Below are positions 9,493 to 18,144 of a DNA stretch of 64,000 nucleotides, in pieces (positions within the stretch are counted from its first letter, which is position 1; each line of letters starts with the position of its first letter). The notes under the pieces were generated by a model. The model ran no database searches and was not told the DNA's origin. It was given only the letters and a program-made list of their open reading frames with translations. The position numbers and the translations under genes are program-made. Source of the DNA: an uncultured Saprospiraceae bacterium. GTDB taxonomy: Bacteria; Bacteroidota; Bacteroidia; Chitinophagales; Saprospiraceae. The DNA lies in assembly GCA_937981555.1 (NCBI GenBank), contig CALJOK010000044.1:1-64000 (forward strand), in the 5' to 3' direction.

Positions 9493-10197
9493 ATGTTGGA
9501 CGTAAAACGTATAATATCAAATTTTCTCATCATTTCATTTCTATTATTTTTTCAAAATACAAGTATGGCTCAATCAAAAGCTAAATTAATTTACTTCGGT
9601 GATCCTATGTGTTCATGGTGTTATGGATTTTCTCCAGAGATGTCTGAGACGTTGGATAGTTTATCAGAAGATGTTGACTTTCAATTAGTTATGGGAGGTC
9701 TGCGTCCATACAATACCGAAACGATGGCTGACCTTGGCGATTTTTTACAACATCATTGGGAAGATGTCAACAAGCGAAGTGGGCAACCTTTTACTTATGA
9801 CATTATAAAAGATAAAACGTTTGTTTACGACACCGAACCTGCATGTCGAGCAGTCGTTTTGATGCGAGCATTAAAGCCTGAGTCAGAATTTGATTTTTTT
9901 AAAAAAGTACAAACGTTATTTTATCAAGAAAATAAAAATACGAATCTGACAGAAACCTATGCTGAATTAGCAAAGGAATATGGATTAGATAAAACGGAAT
10001 TTGCGAAGAAATTTGAGTCAACTGAGTATAAAGCAAAAGTGAAAGAAGATTTTACTTACTCTCAAAATATTGGCGTTAGAAGTTTTCCAACTTTAGTTTT
10101 GAAAAATGGAGATGACCTTTATTTGATTGCTCAAGGATATGTCGAGGCTGAAACGATCATTGAAAAATGTAAAAAGATTTTGGTTGCTAAAGAGTAA
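9493..10197 (+). CDS. DsbA-family thioredoxin-fold oxidoreductase (FrnE-like), exported
   Basis: I chose the ATG at 9493 because it gives a normal signal peptide (MLDVKRIISNFLIISFLLFF...MAQ) and does not overlap the upstream gene. An in-frame ATG at 9469 would add eight residues and overlap it. The 234-residue product has the active-site CSWC at Cys40/Cys43 in the context GDPMCSWCYGFSPEM. It also has the helical insertion and a cis-Pro region (GVRSFPTLVLKNG) of the DsbA/FrnE fold. Such proteins form or isomerise disulfides in the periplasm. Pairing with the upstream DUF1573 gene fits an envelope redox role (inferred). A 19-bp inverted repeat just downstream should end the transcript. Confidence 0.85.
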   Translation: MLDVKRIISNFLIISFLLFFQNTSMAQSKAKLIYFGDPMCSWCYGFSPEMSETLDSLSEDVDFQLVMGGLRPYNTETMADLGDFLQHHWEDVNKRSGQPFTYDIIKDKTFVYDTEPACRAVVLMRALKPESEFDFFKKVQTLFYQENKNTNLTETYAELAKEYGLDKTEFAKKFESTEYKAKVKEDFTYSQNIGVRSFPTLVLKNGDDLYLIAQGYVEAETIIEKCKKILVAKE

Positions 10198-10211
10198 TTT
10201 TTTGAATTATA

Positions 10212-10276
10212 ATAAGGCATTTAAGAAACAGATAAGATTTTCATAGCAGTCTTATTATGTTTCTTAAATGCCTTAT
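10212..10276. terminator. Perfect 19-bp inverted repeat after the DsbA-like gene
   Basis: ATAAGGCATTTAAGAAACA at 10212-10230 is repeated as its exact complement at 10258-10276, with partial further pairing inside. It lies 15 bp after the stop codon and probably terminates the DUF1573-DsbA transcript. There is no long T run, so it could instead be a dispersed palindrome like others in this window. Confidence 0.7.
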
Positions 10277-10364
10277 ATGGTTCAAAACCTCTCCCCTGTC
10301 GAAAAAAACTAACCACTCTTCTACATTAAGAAAACCATAACATTTTCTAATTCACATTTTAATT

Positions 10365-10372
10365 TATCTTTG
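10365..10372 (+). promoter_or_regulatory. Candidate -7 promoter element (TATCTTTG) of lepB
   Basis: TATCTTTG matches the Bacteroidota TAnnTTTG consensus and lies about 100 bp before the lepB start. The region near -33 is T-rich but has no unambiguous TTG. Confidence 0.5.
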
Positions 10373-10472
10373 CGAGATTGAAGAATGAAATTATGGAACA
10401 TCAACCTCTATTTTTCGTTTTTTAATAAGAAGATATTGAAGATTTTATTTTAAAAACCAAACAGAAAGAATT

Positions 10473-12113
10473 GTGAGTATTTTTCTTTTTTTCCTAATTA
10501 CCTATTTACTGACTTGCTTCACTTTGCAAAAATTATTTGAGAAAGCGGGCGTTGAAGCAAAGAAAGCGTGGATTCCTGGAACCAACTTTGTCGAGTGGTG
10601 TAAAATTGTTGGACAAAAACCATCACATGCTTTGTGGATGTTATTTCCAATTGTCAATTTTTTCATTTGGGCAGGACTTTGTGTTGACATGGTTCGATCA
10701 TTTGGAAAACATGATTTTGGATCAGCAGCTTTGGCTGTAATTTTCCCTCCTTATATTTTTTGGAAAATCGGAAATGATTCCAATTCAAAATATGATGGGC
10801 CAATCTTGGAAATGGAAAAAAAATATTTCGCAGAAATTCAAACTGCTATCGAGTCCAACGATAAATTCAAACTTCAAAAATTACGTACTAAAAATCCATA
10901 TCAAAAAGGTCCTGTTCGAGAATGGGCAGAGGCAGTTGTCTTTGCTGTTTTTGCAGCAGCATTTATTCGTATGTTTTTGATCGAAGCATATGTAATTCCA
11001 ACACCTTCGATGGAAGGGTCACTCTTGGTGGGTGACTTTATGTTTGTGAGTAAAGCACATTATGGAATTCGAACGCCAATGACGGTGGCGATGATTCCGC
11101 TTTTACACAATACGATTCCTTACTTGAATTCTGAGTCATATTTAAAAACTCCAAGTTTAGGTTATCACCGATTGCCAGCAATTGCTGAAATAAAAAATAA
11201 TGATCCCATCGTTTTTAATTATCCTGAGGGAGATAGTGTATATTTTACAACCAATCCAAATTCACGAAGACTTGTTTGGACGGCTGAAGATGTTAGGCGA
11301 AATCCAGAAGTAGCTAAATATGCTAAAAAAAGAAATCTACGACTAAGACCAATCGACAAAAGAGATCACTATATCAAAAGATGTATTGGTATTCCTGGTG
11401 ATGTTATGGAAATAAAAGATCGACAAGTTTTCATCAATGGAAAGCCTCTTAAAAATTCTGAGAATATTCAATTTCAGTATTTAGTTCAAGGAATCGAAGT
11501 GACAGACAAAACAGCACAAGATAAATTTTTTGAAAAGTTAGATGAAATTGGAGTAACCACCGCACCTTCTGTTGGAGATATTTCAAGAAATAGAGAAGGT
11601 ACCGGCTTCAATATGCAGCTCAGCGAAAGTCAAAAAAATACTATTAAAACTTGGTATCCAAATGCAGTTATCTCAGTCGTGGAACACAAAGCAGATCCAA
11701 GAACGGCTAAAGCGAGAATTTTCCCACATGATGCACGATACTTTGGAGATTGGACAGTTGATAATTTTGGGCCATTAACCATTCCTAAAAAAGGAGCAAC
11801 GATCTCTTTGAATAAGCAGACCATCGCACTTTATCGTCGTATCATTAATGTGTATGAAAAAAATACACTAGTAGAAAAAAATGGCACCTTCACCATCAAT
11901 GGTCAACCTGCTACTGAATATACTTTCCAACAAGATTATTATTGGGGCATGGGAGACAATCGTCATGCTTCGGAGGATTGCCGATATTTTGGATTCATTC
12001 CAGAAAATCACATCGTGGGAAAACCGCTTTTCATTTGGTTCTCTACCAGAAATGGAAATATGAAAAATGGAATCAATTGGAGTCGAATCTTTTCAGGCGC
12101 ATATAAGATGTAA
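10473..12113 (+). CDS. lepB: Signal peptidase I, long Bacteroidota form
   Basis: This membrane-bound serine protease cleaves signal peptides from exported proteins. The product has 546 residues from a GTG start. An N-terminal segment with several hydrophobic helices (residues 1-105, a DUF5684-like extension) precedes the usual anchor (WAEAVVFAVFAAAFIRMFLIEAYVIPTPSME). The nucleophile is Ser179 in PTPSMEGSLLVGD and the general base is Lys302 in RDHYIKRCIGIPGD. The later conserved box GDNRHASEDCRYFGFIPENHIVG is present. The length is roughly twice that of simple bacterial enzymes because of the N-terminal extension and the large insertion between boxes, which is typical for this phylum. A strong terminator follows. 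It is probably essential given the many exported proteins here. Confidence 0.95.
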   Translation: MSIFLFFLITYLLTCFTLQKLFEKAGVEAKKAWIPGTNFVEWCKIVGQKPSHALWMLFPIVNFFIWAGLCVDMVRSFGKHDFGSAALAVIFPPYIFWKIGNDSNSKYDGPILEMEKKYFAEIQTAIESNDKFKLQKLRTKNPYQKGPVREWAEAVVFAVFAAAFIRMFLIEAYVIPTPSMEGSLLVGDFMFVSKAHYGIRTPMTVAMIPLLHNTIPYLNSESYLKTPSLGYHRLPAIAEIKNNDPIVFNYPEGDSVYFTTNPNSRRLVWTAEDVRRNPEVAKYAKKRNLRLRPIDKRDHYIKRCIGIPGDVMEIKDRQVFINGKPLKNSENIQFQYLVQGIEVTDKTAQDKFFEKLDEIGVTTAPSVGDISRNREGTGFNMQLSESQKNTIKTWYPNAVISVVEHKADPRTAKARIFPHDARYFGDWTVDNFGPLTIPKKGATISLNKQTIALYRRIINVYEKNTLVEKNGTFTINGQPATEYTFQQDYYWGMGDNRHASEDCRYFGFIPENHIVGKPLFIWFSTRNGNMKNGINWSRIFSGAYKM

Positions 12114-12140
12114 TTGAATTAGTCCTAACCTTACTTTTTC

Positions 12141-12180
12141 AAAAAACCCTTTTGTGAATAAAATCGCAAAAGGGTTTTTT
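12141..12180 (+). terminator. Rho-independent terminator of lepB
   Basis: There are perfect 14-bp arms: AAAAAACCCTTTTG at 12141-12154 and CAAAAGGGTTTTTT at 12167-12180. The stem ends in a T run 28 bp after the lepB stop codon. Confidence 0.92.
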
Positions 12181-12261
12181 AGTTTTACTTTAGAAAAACT
12201 TTGATTTTGATTTTGATTTTAATTGATTAATTTTAACCAAACAATCTAATCTATACCGTAT

Positions 12262-13167
12262 ATGTTACAAGCCATTATCGATTTTTTCAAAAATCTTTTC
12301 TCCTCTTTTTCTGGAGATTCAAAAGATGCTACTTCTCCCCCTTCGACAGATCCTGTTGATATTCCTACAACTGAAAATGAACTACCCGAAATTGTCGATG
12401 TAGAACCTCAAGATGGAGCGGATATGCCATTGGAAGAATTGGATGAAGATGTGGTTCTGGTAAATGTAGAAGTCGATGTACCCGTCGTCGATGAACCTCC
12501 TGTAAAAACTTCTGATCCTGATCCTCCAAAAGAAACAACTCCTGAACACACCCCTCGCTATCTGTGGATATTAGATAATGGTCATGGTAAAAAAACAAAA
12601 GGTAAGCGTTCACCAAAATGGAATGACGGAAAACAAGTGTTGGAATATGAACTCAATCGAGGCATCGTCAAAAAAATTATTGAATCACTTGAAAAAGAAG
12701 GTGTCCAATATCATAATCTCGTTCCAGAAGAAAATGTTGGTAATATTTTAAAAACTAGAGTGGCTAGAGCAAATGCATTGAAAGTACAATCCGACCTTCC
12801 TCCTGTTTATATTTCTATCCATTCAAATGCTGGACCAGAAGATCAAGCTGGTAATTGGTCCTCTGCAGAAGGTATCGAAACTTGGTATTATCGAACTAGT
12901 CTGGATGGAAGAAAAGTGGCTAAAATTTTTCAAAAACACTTGATTTCAAAAACACGGTGGGTTAATCGAGGAGTGCGTACAGGCATGGCTTTTTATGTTT
13001 TAAAATATACTTCGATGCCTGCAATCTTGACCGAAAATGGTTTTTTTAATAATAAAAAAGAAGGTAGAAAATTACTTGAAGAGGAAACTCGTCAACTCAT
13101 TGCTGATGCTCATGTAAATGCAATTATGGAAATTGAAAAATATGGCTTCAAAGGTTTTCAAGGATAA
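12262..13167 (+). CDS. N-acetylmuramoyl-L-alanine amidase (Amidase_3) with acidic linker
   Basis: The 301-residue product cleaves the amide bond between N-acetylmuramic acid and the stem peptide of peptidoglycan. The C-terminal 200 residues carry the zinc-site elements: LDNGHG (His), LEYELNRGI (Glu), YISIHSNAG (His) and ILTENGFF (catalytic Glu). The first 100 residues are an amphipathic start (MLQAIIDFFKNLFSSF) and a long Asp/Glu/Pro-rich linker. There is no normal signal peptide, unusual for an enzyme that acts on the wall. Export may depend on another route, or the protein may be released by lysis like an endolysin. No phage genes are nearby. Autolysin or cell-separation roles are possible. 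Confidence 0.88.
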   Translation: MLQAIIDFFKNLFSSFSGDSKDATSPPSTDPVDIPTTENELPEIVDVEPQDGADMPLEELDEDVVLVNVEVDVPVVDEPPVKTSDPDPPKETTPEHTPRYLWILDNGHGKKTKGKRSPKWNDGKQVLEYELNRGIVKKIIESLEKEGVQYHNLVPEENVGNILKTRVARANALKVQSDLPPVYISIHSNAGPEDQAGNWSSAEGIETWYYRTSLDGRKVAKIFQKHLISKTRWVNRGVRTGMAFYVLKYTSMPAILTENGFFNNKKEGRKLLEEETRQLIADAHVNAIMEIEKYGFKGFQG

Positions 13168-13172
13168 AATTT

Positions 13173-13180
13173 TATTTTTG
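13173..13180 (+). promoter_or_regulatory. Weak candidate -7 element (TATTTTTG) before the propeller gene
   Basis: TATTTTTG matches TAnnTTTG about 88 bp before the ATG at 13268 and directly after the amidase stop. In AT-rich DNA such matches occur by chance, and no -33 box is clear. Confidence 0.25.
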
Positions 13181-13267
13181 TAATTGACTTAACCTTTTCA
13201 TAAGATGACTTTGAGTCACCATATGATTACGCAATAGCATCTATCTAAGAATAACAAATAACGAAAC

Positions 13268-14155
13268 ATGAGAAAAACCCTAATTTTATTGACGTGTGTA
13301 TGTTGTTGGAATCTAGCTTCCGCACAATTACCCAACACCAATATTTATCTTTTTCAAATGGAACAACAAGGCGACAGTTCGTTCCTTTTCAAAAATCCAC
13401 AATTTCTAACTGGTTTTAATTCAAGTGGTTACAACAATCAACCTACGTTTATTTCTAATGATGAAATTTACTTTTCGATGGGTTCCACTTCAGAAGAATC
13501 GCAAACAGATATTGTTTCTTTGAATTTGAGAACTCTGATAAAAACGCAAGTCACTCGATCAGAAGATCGAGAATACTCTCCTACTCCTCTCTTGGAACCT
13601 TACTATTTTAGTTGTGTCAGACAAGAGGCCGATGGAAAAAATACGCAACGACTTTGGTTTTTCCCTACCGACAGGTCAAGCAAAGGAAAACCACTTTTAC
13701 CTGTCCAAACTAATGTTGGATATCATTGCTGGTTAAAGAATGAAATGGTTGCACTTTTCATCGTTGGAGAACCTCACAAGTTAGCGATCGCTAATACTTT
13801 GGATAAATCAGTTGTTACTTTGACTTCTAATATTGGAAGATGTTTGCAACGGATGCCTAATGGAAATTTGGCTTTTATTCACAAAGGAACAGAAACCAAT
13901 TGGACCATCAAAGAGTTGGATCTCAATACAATGCGAAGCAAAACTATTGTAGCCACAGTTTCTCAAAGCGAGGATTTTGTTGTACTTCCTGACAATACTT
14001 TTCTGATGGCACAAGGCAGTAAATTATTTAAATACAAAAAAGGTTGGGACACCAATTGGCTAGAAATAGCTGACTTTGGAAAACATAATTTGACCAAAAT
14101 TACTCGAATGGCGATTTCTCAAAATGGAAAAATTGCGTTGGTCAATATGAAGTGA
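13268..14155 (+). CDS. Secreted TolB-like beta-propeller protein
   Basis: A signal peptide (MRKTLILLTCVCCWNLASA) precedes about 275 residues of repeating beta strands. The segments FNSSGYNNQPTFISNDEIYFSMG, SREYSPTPLL-like DREYSPTPLLEPYYFSCVR and NIGRCLQRMPNGNLAFIHKG resemble the PD40/WD40-like blades of TolB-type propellers. The fold suggests a binding or scaffolding protein in the periplasm or on the surface; no catalytic residues are evident. It is followed after 69 bp by a DUF1684 gene on the same strand, which may share its transcript. The substrate is unknown. Confidence 0.7.
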   Translation: MRKTLILLTCVCCWNLASAQLPNTNIYLFQMEQQGDSSFLFKNPQFLTGFNSSGYNNQPTFISNDEIYFSMGSTSEESQTDIVSLNLRTLIKTQVTRSEDREYSPTPLLEPYYFSCVRQEADGKNTQRLWFFPTDRSSKGKPLLPVQTNVGYHCWLKNEMVALFIVGEPHKLAIANTLDKSVVTLTSNIGRCLQRMPNGNLAFIHKGTETNWTIKELDLNTMRSKTIVATVSQSEDFVVLPDNTFLMAQGSKLFKYKKGWDTNWLEIADFGKHNLTKITRMAISQNGKIALVNMK

Positions 14156-14224
14156 TTTTATTTAAAAGTATCGGAGATCTTAAAGGTATCCGATACTAAT
14201 CCGCAAATTTCAAAAACTAAAAAC

Positions 14225-14845
14225 ATGAAAAAACTCGTTCTCCTTCTTCTCCTAATTATTCCATTTTTAACTTTTTCTCAAAGCAAAAGAGCCTACAAAA
14301 AAGAAGTCAAAAAATTTCGCAAACACTACAAACAAGAATTTTTAGACGAAGCTCGTTCCCCTTTTTATAATGATAAAAAAGGAATGAAAGACATGCGATT
14401 TTACAAAGCCAATCGAAAATATAAATTGCCTGCCACTTTTAAACGAACGCCTGATGCAGTTCCTTTTAAAATGTCCACTTACTCCGGCAACACGCAAGAT
14501 TATGTTTTGTACGGAATCGCAAAAGTTAATTTAGATGGAAAAGATGTGGACGTTCACATTTACCAAAGTTTACGATTGAGAGATATGGACGAATATAAAG
14601 ATCATCTTTTTATTCCATTCAATGATATAACCAATGACGAATCTACTTACGGCGGAGGAAGATATATTGATTTAAAAATGAATGACATCAAAGGCGATAA
14701 AGTCGTGATTGATTTTAATCGATGCTATAATCCTTGGTGCGCATTTAGCGATGGATATAATTGTCCGGTGCCGCCGAAGGAGAATCATTTTGAGGTAAAA
14801 ATTGAAGCGGGAGAAAAGATGTTTGTGGGAAAAAAGAAAAAGTAA
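14225..14845 (+). CDS. DUF1684 domain protein, exported
   Basis: The 206-residue product has a signal peptide (MKKLVLLLLLIIPFLTFSQ). The DUF1684 fold follows: an N-terminal helical RxxKxxFFKxxRSPF-like segment (ARSPFYNDKKGMKDMRFYKANRKYKLPATF), then FIPFNDITNDESTYGGGRYIDLKM, then the hallmark DFNRCYNPWCAFSDGYNCPVPPKEN. The family is found in many bacteria. Its function is not established, though the conserved FxDxTxGxxTYxxGRYL and NPYCAY elements suggest a binding pocket. It may be cotranscribed with the preceding propeller gene. A terminator follows that could also serve the convergent EGF-like lipoprotein gene. Confidence 0.85.
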   Translation: MKKLVLLLLLIIPFLTFSQSKRAYKKEVKKFRKHYKQEFLDEARSPFYNDKKGMKDMRFYKANRKYKLPATFKRTPDAVPFKMSTYSGNTQDYVLYGIAKVNLDGKDVDVHIYQSLRLRDMDEYKDHLFIPFNDITNDESTYGGGRYIDLKMNDIKGDKVVIDFNRCYNPWCAFSDGYNCPVPPKENHFEVKIEAGEKMFVGKKKK

Positions 14846-14893
14846 AATTGTTAGCCGTTGAACGTTTTACGCTCACACACAATAATATTTTTG

Positions 14894-14940
14894 AAAAAAA
14901 AGCTGAAACCTCGAGAGAGATTTCAGCTTTTTCTTTTTTT
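14894..14940. terminator. Bidirectional terminator between convergent genes
   Basis: The sequence AAAAAGCTGAAACCTC, a short loop, then GAGATTTCAGCTTTTT has near-perfect arms with one wobble. It is flanked by A and T runs and lies between the convergent stops at 14845 and 14955. A closely related hairpin occurs at 15559-15595. Confidence 0.85.
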
Positions 14941-14954
14941 ATTAAACGATTTAA

Positions 14955-15422
14955 TTAATTCTTTGTAGCCTCAATTGTACAAGTTCCATCAAGAACATCA
15001 TCTACAAATGTGGTCCCATTAAATATGATAGATCCAGTAACTTCACCTACAGGAACTGTTGCTGTATAGGTCATACTTGAACAATCAAAAGATAATGTTC
15101 CTGTTCCAGGAACAACATCACCTGACGTTGATGTAAAAGAAATTAATATTTCAGTATCCGTTGATCCTTTTGAAAATTCATATAATCCGAAATCACAATT
15201 TGCAGATTGACCACTAGTAACAGTCCATATTCCTAAAATATCTTCACTACAATGAGTCCCACAATCTGCTCCAGAATATCCTGTTGAACAATCACAAGTC
15301 CCATCAAGACAGATTCCATCATTTAAGCAAGTTACACCTTCACATGGATCATCCTCACAAGATTGAAAAAGTGCAACAGTTAAGAATAAAGCTAACACAG
15401 TTAAAAATTTAATAGATTTCAT
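14955..15422 (-). CDS. Small lipoprotein with an EGF-like domain
   Basis: The 155-residue product has a lipoprotein signal ending in LFQSC, with Cys22 as the lipidated residue. The acidic EDDPCEG that follows resembles the acidic surface-export signal of Bacteroidota lipoproteins. Residues about 26-60 form an EGF-like module with six closely spaced cysteines (CEGVTCLNDGICLDGTCDCS and on to YSGADCGTHC). A beta-rich domain of about 95 residues follows and resembles lipocalin-like or META-like small barrels (DILGIWTVTSG at its start). It is probably surface-exposed; its function is unknown. The gene has its own terminator and stands apart from the SPFH gene upstream. Confidence 0.8.
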   Translation of the reverse strand: MKSIKFLTVLALFLTVALFQSCEDDPCEGVTCLNDGICLDGTCDCSTGYSGADCGTHCSEDILGIWTVTSGQSANCDFGLYEFSKGSTDTEILISFTSTSGDVVPGTGTLSFDCSSMTYTATVPVGEVTGSIIFNGTTFVDDVLDGTCTIEATKN

Positions 15423-15558
15423 TTCATTTAGTTTTAAGAAATTAATGCTTACTCTCTTTCGGATTTTCAGCTTACTCCTTAGTTTCGATGCGAAGATATG
15501 ATTAGATTTAATAATTGGGAATTTTAAAAGGAATTATTCTGAATCACATTTTTCCAAA

Positions 15559-15595
15559 AAAAAACTGAAACCTCTTGCGAGATTCCAGCTTTTCG
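15559..15595 (-). terminator. Terminator of the SPFH-domain gene
   Basis: On the minus strand AGCTGGAATCTC pairs with GAGGTTTCAGTT through Watson-Crick and G:T pairs, followed by a run of T. It lies 21 bp beyond the stop codon at 15616. Confidence 0.8.
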
Positions 15596-15615
15596 ATTTC
15601 AACAATTCAGCGAAA

Positions 15616-16851
15616 TTATTGCTTCTTCGTTTTCTTATTTGTCTTGACCTTAGTACTCAAGTTCAAATCCATTGCAGCTTTGGCACCCATGATTTCCATG
15701 AAATCTAAACCTGCATTTCCTCCTCCTCCTCCAGTTTGAAACTTAGGAACTAAGTCACCTTGGTAATTTTGGAAAGCTGTTGCCCACATACCTTGCACCT
15801 CTTTGTACGCTTGCAGCTTTTTATCCAAAGCACCATCTGCCGCCATGACTTTCGTTTTTGCATAAGCTTCTGCTTCCGCTAACGCTTTGATTTTTTGAGC
15901 TTCCAATCTTGCTGCATCTAAGGCAATCTTTTGCTTCAGCAAATCCTTCTCAGCCAATTTTACTTGCGTCTCCGCTTGCACGACTTGCTGAGTTTGCACT
16001 TGCTTCTCTTCATATTCAATTGTTACTAATTGTCGACGACCTTCCGCTTCCGCAGTCATTGCTTCCTGCTGAGCTGTGACCAGGTTTTGCTTCGAAACTG
16101 ACTCTCGAGTACTCGCCTCTATTTTCTTTTTTAACTTCTCATCAACCTGAGATTCGTAGTCAACATTTTCGATCGTAGCACTTGCAATCGAGATTCCAAA
16201 AATTTTCAAATCAGATTTCTTCCTCACCTTGTCACCCTCTCTATTTACTCGAATTTTATTCGCATAGATTCTTTTATTCTCACCTGTCAAAGTATCCTTT
16301 GCAAAAGTTTCTTGAATATCCAAAATGAATAATCCCTCCTCTAATTGATCTTGAAAATATTGTGATAACTGTGCTCGTCCACCTGAATAGTGTTGCTCGG
16401 AATCCATCAACTGTGCTGAGTTTTTCAAACACTCAATCGTAAATGGTGCTAAACCTTTCATTGCAATATATTCGCGGTTAACATATTCAGAATGAAGCAT
16501 TAACATATCTGATTCTACATCAGGCAATCGAAATCTTACAACCGTTTGTGCGTAAGCTTCAGTAGCATCATTAAATCGAATCAAGATTGATTTTGCATCT
16601 ATTGTTGATCCTGTAGCTTCTCCACCTCGATGACTGATCGTGATTACATTTGGGTAAGTAGTAATTTTTGATCCAGGGAATTTAAAATAAACTCCATTGC
16701 TAAAAATTACATACTTTTTACCCGTTGGGGTTTCGACAATTTCTCGATATCCCATATCATTATATCCAAACGGATTGACTAAGATTAACATGATGACTGC
16801 GAATAAACCAGCCATTCCATACATAATGAATTTACTATTTAATTTTTCCAT
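15616..16851 (-). CDS. SPFH/band 7 domain membrane protein
   Basis: I placed the start at the ATG at 16851 (MEKLNSKFIMYGMAGLF). The frame is open for 27 more codons, but the added residues look non-coding. The 411-residue product has one N-terminal transmembrane helix (about 10-28) and a band 7 domain (about 35-260, with ETPTGKKYVIFSNGVYFKFPG and FGISIASATIENVDY). A long Ala/Glu/Gln-rich coiled coil follows (EAMTAEAEGRRQLVTIEYEEKQVQTQQ and onward), with a Gly-rich segment near the end (TGGGGGNAG). Stomatin/flotillin-type proteins oligomerise at membranes and organise microdomains or regulate proteases. No NfeD or FtsH partner gene is adjacent. It sits alone between terminators, so it is probably monocistronic. 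Confidence 0.88.
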   Translation of the reverse strand: MEKLNSKFIMYGMAGLFAVIMLILVNPFGYNDMGYREIVETPTGKKYVIFSNGVYFKFPGSKITTYPNVITISHRGGEATGSTIDAKSILIRFNDATEAYAQTVVRFRLPDVESDMLMLHSEYVNREYIAMKGLAPFTIECLKNSAQLMDSEQHYSGGRAQLSQYFQDQLEEGLFILDIQETFAKDTLTGENKRIYANKIRVNREGDKVRKKSDLKIFGISIASATIENVDYESQVDEKLKKKIEASTRESVSKQNLVTAQQEAMTAEAEGRRQLVTIEYEEKQVQTQQVVQAETQVKLAEKDLLKQKIALDAARLEAQKIKALAEAEAYAKTKVMAADGALDKKLQAYKEVQGMWATAFQNYQGDLVPKFQTGGGGGNAGLDFMEIMGAKAAMDLNLSTKVKTNKKTKKQ

Positions 16852-17257
16852 GACTTTAATTTTTTGATTAGTTAATAATTGTTTTGAACACTCATAAATT
16901 GTAAGTTTTATTGGAAAAATTAAATAAATCACGACTTGACAAGAGAAATGTTAGATAAACGTTAATGAAATGGTTTTATATTAATGATTGACTAAAATAG
17001 TGGTTATTATATAAGGTATCCTTCAATTTTGAGTAAATGAATTTTGAATTTGAAATTCAAAATCTCCGTTGTGTTATGGGAACTCGGATGATGCGAATTG
17101 AGTGAATTTTAGCGGATTTGACGATTACAATATGTTGGGGAGAATCCGCATTAATCCGCCTGATCCGCAGCATCCGCGTTCCTATTACAAAACATTATTT
17201 TAAAAAATATTTTCCCCATCTTTGACTTAGTTTTTATCAAAAAATTAAATAAAAAAA
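16852..17257. other. Intergenic region with a large imperfect inverted repeat
   Basis: Besides the inverted repeat listed separately at 17068-17197, the gap shows the small palindrome GAATTTGAAATTC near 17045. A CATCTTTG box at 17217-17224 is one base off the TAnnTTTG -7 consensus and lies 34 bp before the BtuF-like gene. No gene is evident. Confidence 0.5.
17068..17197. repeat. Imperfect inverted repeat with GCGGATT-rich arms
   Basis: The left arm (about 17068-17120) and the complement of the right arm (about 17145-17197) share GGAAC-CGGATG-TGCG and GCGGATT over about 52 bp, with roughly three quarters of positions matching by eye. The arms are more GC-rich than the surroundings. It is probably a decayed dispersed palindromic element. 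Confidence 0.65.
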
Positions 17258-18067
17258 ATGCACCACATCGTCATCGATCAAATGCAGCGGGAAGTAAACA
17301 TTCCAACTCAACCCAAGCGAATCATTTCTCTCGTTCCTTCGCAAACGGAATTGCTTTTCTATTTGGGGCTCGATAAAGAAGTAGTTGGGATAACAAAATT
17401 TTGTGTGCATCCTCGCGTTATGTTTAAGTCAAAACCAAGAGTCGGTGGTACGAAACAATATAATTTTGAAAAAATAAAATCACTACAACCTGATTTGATT
17501 ATTGGAAACAAAGAAGAAAATGATCAAACTCAAATTGAACTTTTGGAAAAAGAATATCCCGTTTGGATGAGTGATATTTTTACGTTAGAAGATGCGTTGG
17601 ATATGATTTTGGAAATTGGAAAATTGGTCAATCGAAAATCAGAAGCAGAAATTTTGATCGAAAAAATCATAGTTTCATTTCATCAAGCAGAACAAGTTAT
17701 TCGACAATTAATCCATCGTCCACGAGTCGCATATTTCATTTGGAAAAATCCAACAATGGTCGCAGCTAGTCAAACTTTTATTCATGAGATGTTGGAAATG
17801 GCGGGTTTTGAAAATATCTTTGTAACTGAATCTCGTTATCCTCAAATCTCAGATGAACAATTGGCGGCAGCACGACCTGATTTGATATTACTTTCATCTG
17901 AACCCTTCCCGTTTAAAGAAAAACACGTTAAAGAAATACAAACTGTTTGTCCTGATGCTGATATTAGATTAGTGGATGGAGAGATATTTTCATGGTATGG
18001 AAATCGCTTATTATTAGCAGGTCCTTATTTTAAAAACCTAAGATTAAGTTTCGAAAAAAATAGTTAA
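17258..18067 (+). CDS. BtuF-like helical-backbone metal/cobalamin-binding protein without signal peptide
   Basis: The 269-residue product has the two-lobed periplasmic-binding fold of the BtuF/FecB class. Family features are PKRIISLVPSQTELLFYLGL, VGGTKQYNFEKIKSLQPDLIIG, the linker helix around LEDALDMILEIGKL, and the second-lobe motif AASQTFIHEMLEMAGFENIF followed by LAAARPDLILLSSEPF. Relatives capture vitamin B12, haem or siderophores for an ABC importer. The protein starts directly with MHHIVIDQMQREV and has no signal peptide or lipobox, and no permease or ATPase gene is next to it. It may therefore act in the cytoplasm, or be a Bacteroidota variant of unknown role. The ligand is not deducible. 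Confidence 0.8.
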   Translation: MHHIVIDQMQREVNIPTQPKRIISLVPSQTELLFYLGLDKEVVGITKFCVHPRVMFKSKPRVGGTKQYNFEKIKSLQPDLIIGNKEENDQTQIELLEKEYPVWMSDIFTLEDALDMILEIGKLVNRKSEAEILIEKIIVSFHQAEQVIRQLIHRPRVAYFIWKNPTMVAASQTFIHEMLEMAGFENIFVTESRYPQISDEQLAAARPDLILLSSEPFPFKEKHVKEIQTVCPDADIRLVDGEIFSWYGNRLLLAGPYFKNLRLSFEKNS

Positions 18068-18144
18068 AAATTAAAATAAGTACCTAAAAGTCAACAACTT
18101 ACATATATTGTTATTAAATTTTAAGAAATTAAAAATTAAGAAAT

